Origin: Adiantum capillus-veneris
Lineage: Eukaryota; Streptophyta; Polypodiopsida; Polypodiales; Pteridaceae
Length of the DNA: 64,000 bases
Assembly: GCA_014529385.2 (NCBI GenBank)
Contig: CM043959.1
Coordinates: 47,346,428 to 47,410,427 of the forward strand
Direction of reading: 5' to 3'
Of this stretch, positions 59,631 to 64,000 are shown in pieces. The first letter of the stretch is position 1. Each line of letters opens with the position of its first letter. Position numbers and translations under genes: made by a program. The notes under the pieces were generated by a model. It was not told where the DNA came from. It was given only the letters and a program-made list of their open reading frames with translations, and ran no database searches.

Positions 59631-59890
59631 GTGCCTGACAAGAATATTATTTATTGGAGTTTGCTTATAGCAGGAAATCCCCAACACGGCTATGGCTTAA
59701 GCAGATACGAAGTCAAGAGTTTTTTGTCAAAAGTAATCACCTACACTTGCATCTTAATGGCTTGTGGCAAGGTCTGCAACACTAAATTGGGCAACAAAAA
59801 TCTTGATGATGATGTCAGTCGAGGGCGACTGAAGAAAGATGTTGATGATGGCAATGCTTTAATCGATATGTATGCCAAATGTGGTGCCCT
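59631..59890 (+). pseudogene. PPR-protein gene fragment inside LTR G (copy 2)
   Basis: The uninterrupted frame reads 'SLLIAGNPQHGYGLSRYE', 'VITYTCILMACGKVCNTKLG' and 'VDDGNALIDMYAKCGAL', then loses similarity ('YSGRPWPRADG'). It covers about two PPR motifs, with no start codon of its own, organelle targeting peptide or C-terminal domain. It is less damaged than copy 1. Captured host sequence is now part of the LTR. Confidence 0.88.
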
Positions 59891-60194
59891 TTACTCTGGC
59901 CGCCCATGGCCAAGGGCTGATGGCTGCCCATAAAATTAAAAGCCGCCATTCAATGACCACCCAAAATCGAAGAGGGTGTGAACAAAAGGGATAGGAGGGG
60001 CATGGCATTGAGCAAGAAGCCTCGAAGAGAGGGCGCATGGGATGAGGGAGTCGCAGAGGCCGGCTGCTGTGATGCGTGGTCAAGCTCGAGCGTGAAGCGA
60101 GAGTTCACCAGCTCACTGAGGCGCTCCTATTCAGTGCTGTGTTTGCTGCATTCTGTGCACCTCCACCCCGAGTTGCCACGTCACCAAGGGGGGT

Positions 60195-60239
60195 ACCCAT
60201 TAGCGACGTCGCTAATGGGTGCCTAAGCTTTTTATAGCA
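60195..60239 (+). promoter_or_regulatory. 26-bp perfect palindrome next to a TATA sequence in LTR G
   Basis: ACCCATTAGCGAC followed by its exact reverse complement (60195-60220), centre GACGTC, lies about 10 bp before TTTTTATAGC (60229-60238). Position suggests the LTR core promoter. GACGTC is the core of many plant bZIP sites (established). Regulation is inferred. Confidence 0.6.
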
Positions 60240-61099
60240 AGGACAAAGTCCATGCAAAGTATAATAAGGAAGAGGGGGCTCTACTTGAGTCTCTCGTGTG
60301 ATTTTTTTTTGTCTTCTCCTCATGTCATTGAATTTGCTCTCTCCGGGAGAAGGAGCAATTAAGCTATCTTAACCCTCATTAAGCAACCCATTAGGAGGGC
60401 TTTCATAGAAAGCTTTTGGGGAAGCAATTAAGCTATCTTAAGCTATCAATGATTTCTTAAGCGAGAACCATGCTAAGCTTCATAAGTTCTCTAAACCTAA
60501 GCTTTGAATCCTAACCTCATAAGCCAAAGCCAAGCCTAAACTCTCATCGATCAAGCTTGAGCCCGATTTCTTAATTTCCTTAAGCCGAACCCAAAGCTCC
60601 CTAATCTCTCAGGAGCTAATCCATAATCCTTCACTCTTTTTAGCCATATTCTTAACCTCGTCCTCATTAGCCAAGCTTAACCAATCATTAACCGGAATTC
60701 TGTTAAGCTTTGAGACTAATCTTAAACCATTAGCCGAGCCTAAACCCATTCAAATCTGGGATGTAAGCCATAGATCTTAAGCCAAATCAGCCGGTCATTG
60801 AAAGACGAAGATCCATGCCATAGCGCGAAGAAGCAGAAGGTAGTATAAAGCAGGTCATTATTAATCTTCTTGATTAGCACCTGGATTAAGCTAGGTTCCA
60901 CCTTGTAAGGATCACAAAGCCTCCATTAACGAGTGATTAATCATGGATTTTTTTGATTAAATGGTATTAAGCAACCTGTTTGTTTTGAGCTCTATTTTCG
61001 ATAATTGTGTTTGTTGCACCTCTTTTCCCCGCACCTCTTATAGCTAGGGGCTCGGTGCCTTCCCGGCTCACCTTTTGCACACTTATCCCCCGACATTCT

Positions 61100-61116
61100 T
61101 GGTGAACCCGATGTGA
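61100..61116 (+). other. Candidate primer-binding site after LTR G
   Basis: TGGTGAACCCGATGTGA follows the likely LTR end. TGG would pair with a tRNA CCA end. The tRNA species is not assigned. Confidence 0.4.
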
Positions 61117-61162
61117 AACGAGCCGAATTAAAGAAAGTCAGGCGGTTCAAGGCCCGAATTGG

Positions 61163-61849
61163 TAGGATTTCAAGAAGGCGCTTCAGGAGGAATACTTCCC
61201 TGAGGATTCGCAAAGAGTAACAACGCAAAGCTTTATGAAGTGGGTGCACAAGAAGAACAAAAATCTGTCTGCACGAGATTTATTACGGGAATTTCAAAAG
61301 AAATTCGAGCAACTGTCCTCGACAGAGCAACGTTCAATGAGGAATCAGAAGGTTGAGCTGTTCATTCAGGCTGCTGATCCTCAACTTTAGAAGAGTTTAG
61401 TGTAGTTGCTGGAGGATTCAACATGAGAATTGGGCTTAACATCCGACTAGAAGGTAGTCACTGAAGCAGTCAACATGATGGTGGAGCGACAGATGAGAGT
61501 TGATAAGCTGATCATGGCTGACATCATGGACGTTGTGGAAGAGGAACCTAAAGAGAAAACAACCTCGGGAATACCCAGAGTGGAGGAGCCAGTTCTTGAC
61601 GAATTGGTGAAAGGCATTCAAGAATTATATTTGAATTTTAAAGCTATTAAATTTGATGGACTAGCTGCAAAGGGGTCTACATCTGAGCCTAGACAACAGC
61701 CACCACGCAAAGGCTGGGACCGATGCATGTGGTGTGACAGTGAAGACCACAAGTACGTTAAAGAATGTGATGATTTTGACGAAGCTTATAAAAGGAACGT
61801 GGTGTTTTGGAAGGACAAGAAGATACACCTTAGGGAAACGGGTGAGATG
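61163..61849 (+). pseudogene. Ty3/gypsy Gag, element G family (second copy)
   Basis: The frame reads 'DFKKALQEEYFPEDSQRV', 'FMKWVHKKNKNLSA', 'LREFQKKFEQLS', 'KVELFIQAADPQL' (stop) and 'EAVNMMVERQMRVDKL'. A linker and a zinc-knuckle-like 'CMWCDSEDHKYVKEC' follow (one residue longer than CX2CX4HX4C), then 'NVVFWKDKKIHLRETGE'. Four stops lie between about 61388 and 61450. The N-terminal ~60-80 residues expected for the family are missing. The C-terminus is cut by the LTR of element H at 61850. Confidence 0.8.
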
Positions 61850-61933
61850 TGTTAGGAAATAAGACGTAGCTAAATAGATAATTGAGTAGATTACTTAATG
61901 GAGAGAGATAGATTTATATACACGAGATTATAG

Positions 61934-61970
<37 letters not shown>

Positions 61971-62618
61971 CACGATATACGTGGTTCACCCACTGTGGGC
62001 TATGTCCACGGGAAAGCAGCCACTCAATGGCTTTAGTACTTCAAAACAAGAAGTAGTTTACAAAGGGATTATACCCTTAATGGAGCTCCCGCCTTGCTTC
62101 ACTCTCACCACCTCACACTCACCTTGTTGCATCAACTTCATACTATGAAATGTGTGTAGAAATGGCCTCCTTTTATAGGCCAAAAGGGCTGCCCTCTCTT
62201 ATGAGACACAGCCATGTGTAGCCTCCCTTGTGCGAATAAGTCCAAATCGGACCCTCCAATCCGCCCATGTGTGGCCGCCCTTAAGAAGACAAGTCCGCTT
62301 TTGAATTCGGCCACCGGCCATTGACTTCCGACCACCGGCCATCGCCCATTGACTACCGGCCACCGGCCAACCGACCGGTTGTTTTCCGACCACTTTCCAG
62401 CCGCCGTCCGGCCATAATATTCCGGCGAAAAAAAAAGTCTCGGGGGCCTCCACCCCCGAGGCCTTTAAAGTTGCCCCTGATTCTTGTCCGTGAAAATTTT
62501 GGTTTCCGGTGAGTGATTTTCCTTCACGCACGATGGCTTCTCCTCATAATGGGGGCCTTACAAATGTGTGCTTTTACCACAGAAAATTACAAGGGTAAAT
62601 CAGGCTCCATACTTAACA
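61850..62618 (-). repeat. 3' LTR of element H (copia type)
   Basis: TGTTAGGAAATA...ACTTAACA (769 bp) inserted in gag of element G. On the minus strand it follows a classic plant copia polypurine tract. TATA sequence CCTATAAAAGGAGG (minus) lies at 62165-62178. It contains a GA microsatellite (61936-61967) and repeated ACCGGCCA words (62309-62375). The partner LTR and the second target duplication lie beyond the window. The left candidate duplication is AGATG (61845-61849). Confidence 0.85.
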
Positions 62619-62630
62619 ATCTCCCACTTG
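62619..62630 (-). other. Polypurine tract of element H
   Basis: AAGTGGGAGAT followed by TGTTA on the minus strand is the standard junction of many plant copia elements. Confidence 0.9.
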
Positions 62631-62789
62631 GAGACTGATCTCCAAACCAAACATGTGACTGCTTTCCATTCTGGCTTCTTATCCTTGAATGCCGATTGAA
62701 GATGAGCAAAAGCTCAACTTCTCCTTGTTGACCACCTTTGTAAACATGTCTGCAGGATTTTCACTTGTATGCACCTTTCCTAGCTTTAG

Positions 62790-64000
62790 TTATCCCTCTT
62801 CCAAAAGAGTGCGTATGAAGTGATATCTCACCTCAATGTGCTTTGTCCTTGAATGAAAGGCTGAGTTCTTCGCAAGATGGATAGCACTTTGGCTATCACT
62901 GTACAAGACACAATTGTCTTGTTTGAATCCAAGCTCTTCTAAGAATCTGTGAAGCCACAGAATTTCTTTGCTTGCCTCCGTCATTGCTACATACTCTGCT
63001 TCCGTGGTAGAAAGTGAAACCACTTTCTGCAGCTTTGAAGCCCAGCTTACTGCTGTGCCTCCAATCGTGAACACATAGCCAGTAGTGCTCCTTCGAGTAT
63101 CTTTGTCACCTGCCATATCTGCATCAGCATACCCTTCTAGAAAAATATCAGTTCCTCCAAAATACAAAGCATTTGTTGTTGTCCCTTTTAGATACCTAAG
63201 TATCCACTTCACAGCTTGCCAATGCTCTTTACCTGGGTTGTCCATGAACCTACTCACAACTCCCACTGCATGTGCAATGTCTGGCCTAGTCCAGACCATA
63301 GCATACATTAGAGAACCTACCGCTGCAGCATATGGAACTTTAGACATATAGGCTAGCTCCTCTTGTGTCTTTGGACACATATCCTTCGTTAGTTTAAGAT
63401 GACCAGCCAAAGGTGTAGAAACTGGTTTTGCATTTTGCATTGCAAACCTTTCTAGTACCTTCTTGATGTAATTTAGCTCAAAAACCATGTTATATGGGGT
63501 CGTTCCTATTGATGTTTTATATGCTACCCTATATGCCCATAATGTTGAATGCAACTCAGATACAATCTTCGTAAGGACCGTGCATATGGTTTTGTTTGTT
63601 GCTTCAGCTTGTCCGTTTGCTTGTGGATGATACGGGGCTGATTTCTTATGGATTACCAGGAATTCATCTAGAAGGATATCTATCACTTCATTTATAAAAT
63701 GTGTGCCTCGATCACTCACAATTTCTATTGGCAATCCATATCGTACAAAGACGTATTCAGATAGAAACTGTGCCGTGGTCCTGGCATCTGCTTTTTGAGT
63801 TGCCTTTGCTTCGACCCACTTTGTTAGATAGTCTGTAGCCACAACGATGTATTGTGCATGAGTCTTATATGCAGGAGGTGAAATGGGTCCGACATAATCA
63901 ATCCCCCATTTTGCAAAAGCTCTTGCCCCCATCATTGGTCTAAGCGGCATATCATCTCTTTTAAGTGGTACTTTGGTTCGCTGACAGTCATCGCACCGTT
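62790..64000 (-). CDS. Chimeric ORF: gypsy integrase fused in frame to copia RT-end/RNase H (partial)
   Basis: A single frame is open from the window end (64000) to a stop at 62790. Upstream of Met 63950 it already reads 'RCDDCQRTKVPLKRDD', the integrase zinc-site Cys pair, so the true start lies outside. Residues 1-157 (counted from Met 63950) are Ty3/gypsy integrase: 'WGIDYVGPI' (Asp 18), 'IVSDRGTHFIN' (Asp 80), 'HPQANGQAEATNK' (Glu 116), 'LWAYRVAYKTSIG'. At about residue 158-160 (~63475) it switches without a frame break to Ty1/copia sequence. That part has 'YIKKVLERFAMQNAKPVSTP', 'AVGSLMYAMVWTRPDIAHAV', RNase H 'GYADADMAGDKDTRRSTTG', 'STTEAEYVAM', 'SDSQSAIHLAKN' and 'RTKHIEVRYHFI'. The copia catalytic YVDD region is absent. 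One stop at 62790 separates it from the remaining copia C-terminus ('VHTSENPADMFTKVV', 62710-62780). Confidence 0.9.
   Translation of the reverse strand, partial: RCDDCQRTKVPLKRDDMPLRPMMGARAFAKWGIDYVGPISPPAYKTHAQYIVVATDYLTKWVEAKATQKADARTTAQFLSEYVFVRYGLPIEIVSDRGTHFINEVIDILLDEFLVIHKKSAPYHPQANGQAEATNKTICTVLTKIVSELHSTLWAYRVAYKTSIGTTPYNMVFELNYIKKVLERFAMQNAKPVSTPLAGHLKLTKDMCPKTQEELAYMSKVPYAAAVGSLMYAMVWTRPDIAHAVGVVSRFMDNPGKEHWQAVKWILRYLKGTTTNALYFGGTDIFLEGYADADMAGDKDTRRSTTGYVFTIGGTAVSWASKLQKVVSLSTTEAEYVAMTEASKEILWLHRFLEELGFKQDNCVLYSDSQSAIHLAKNSAFHSRTKHIEVRYHFIRTLLEEG

Larger units (their letters stand above)
59452..61095 (+). repeat. Second LTR of element G, right part
   Basis: This resumes at AGCACGTTGGTCTTTTCA, exactly where the left part broke off. 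It includes the PPR fragment, a 26-bp palindrome, a TATA sequence and ~850 bp of downstream LTR rich in AAGCTTAA/TTAAGC words. It ends near CCCCGACA, just before the primer site. Total LTR length without the insertion is about 2.0 kb. Confidence 0.8.
52716..61849 (+). mobile_element. Ty3/gypsy element G in LTR-pol-LTR-gag arrangement, with nested MULE-like insertion
   Basis: Long direct repeats start TGTC(G/A)TG(C/A)AGCTCCGC at 52716 and 56233. The first is joined directly to the middle of RNase H (53868). Pol continues to 55682, and a polypurine tract precedes the second LTR. Past the second LTR (to ~61095) a gag starts, belonging to a second tandem copy of the family. It is cut at 61850 by the LTR of element H. 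This order suggests LTR-LTR recombination or a tandem insertion plus deletion. The RT/RNase H style matches the fragment at 45.2 kb. Confidence 0.85.

Overview
This window looks like a piece of a large, repeat-rich plant nuclear genome. No intact host gene was found. Almost everything recognisable is transposable-element sequence: Ty3/gypsy and Ty1/copia LTR retrotransposons with plant-type primer sites, a pogo-like DNA transposase and a Mutator-like insertion, set among long (GA)n, (CA)n and (TA)n microsatellites. A seed-free vascular plant, perhaps a fern, is my tentative guess. It rests on a captured pentatricopeptide (PPR) fragment of the 'NALIDMYAKCGAL' style and on a gypsy lineage with the RT motif 'LDDLSNKGC', which I associate from memory with seed-free plants. 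Neither point is proof.

Layout. 1-3.7 kb: gypsy element A, internally deleted, with a 209-bp-arm foldback inserted in it. 3.9-4.5 kb: truncated copia copy. 6.0-7.3 kb: diverged LTR-like block. 9.6-11.2 kb: pogo-type transposase pseudogene (minus). 11.26-20.02 kb: complete but dead gypsy element B (minus) with LTRs, an ACAAG target duplication, gag, PR, RT-RH, IN and an extra 3' ORF. 20.49-25.64 kb: complete copia element (plus) with 227-bp LTRs and a GCATG target duplication. 25.6-31.8 kb: noncoding DNA with duplications and microsatellites.

31.9-42.7 kb: three 3' ends of LTR elements. C (minus) and D (plus) end in homologous long coiled-coil proteins that lie directly before a G-rich polypurine tract and an LTR, with no pol gene adjacent. 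E (minus) ends in a protease remnant with W-x-x-K repeats before its own G-rich tract. Upstream of the C ORF lie five copies of a 24-bp palindrome in a decayed ~284-bp array. 42.7-48.6 kb: microsatellites, a decayed gypsy pol fragment, a four-hairpin array and unrecognised ORF remnants. 48.6-52.7 kb: gypsy fragment F (minus).

52.7-61.85 kb: gypsy element G (plus), arranged LTR, partial pol, LTR, gag. Its ~2-kb LTRs carry a PPR gene fragment, and the second LTR is split by a 2.8-kb MULE-like insertion. 61.85-64.0 kb: element H (minus), with a copia-type LTR and polypurine tract but an ORF that fuses gypsy integrase in frame to copia RT-end/RNase H.

The most notable signals are the gypsy-copia chimeric ORF (62.8-64.0 kb), the C/D accessory protein family, the palindrome array, PPR capture inside an LTR, the MULE-like insertion with mirrored GAGCAA boxes, and the hairpin array at 47.0-47.4 kb. 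All identifications were made by eye from the sequence and from general family knowledge. No database search was run.
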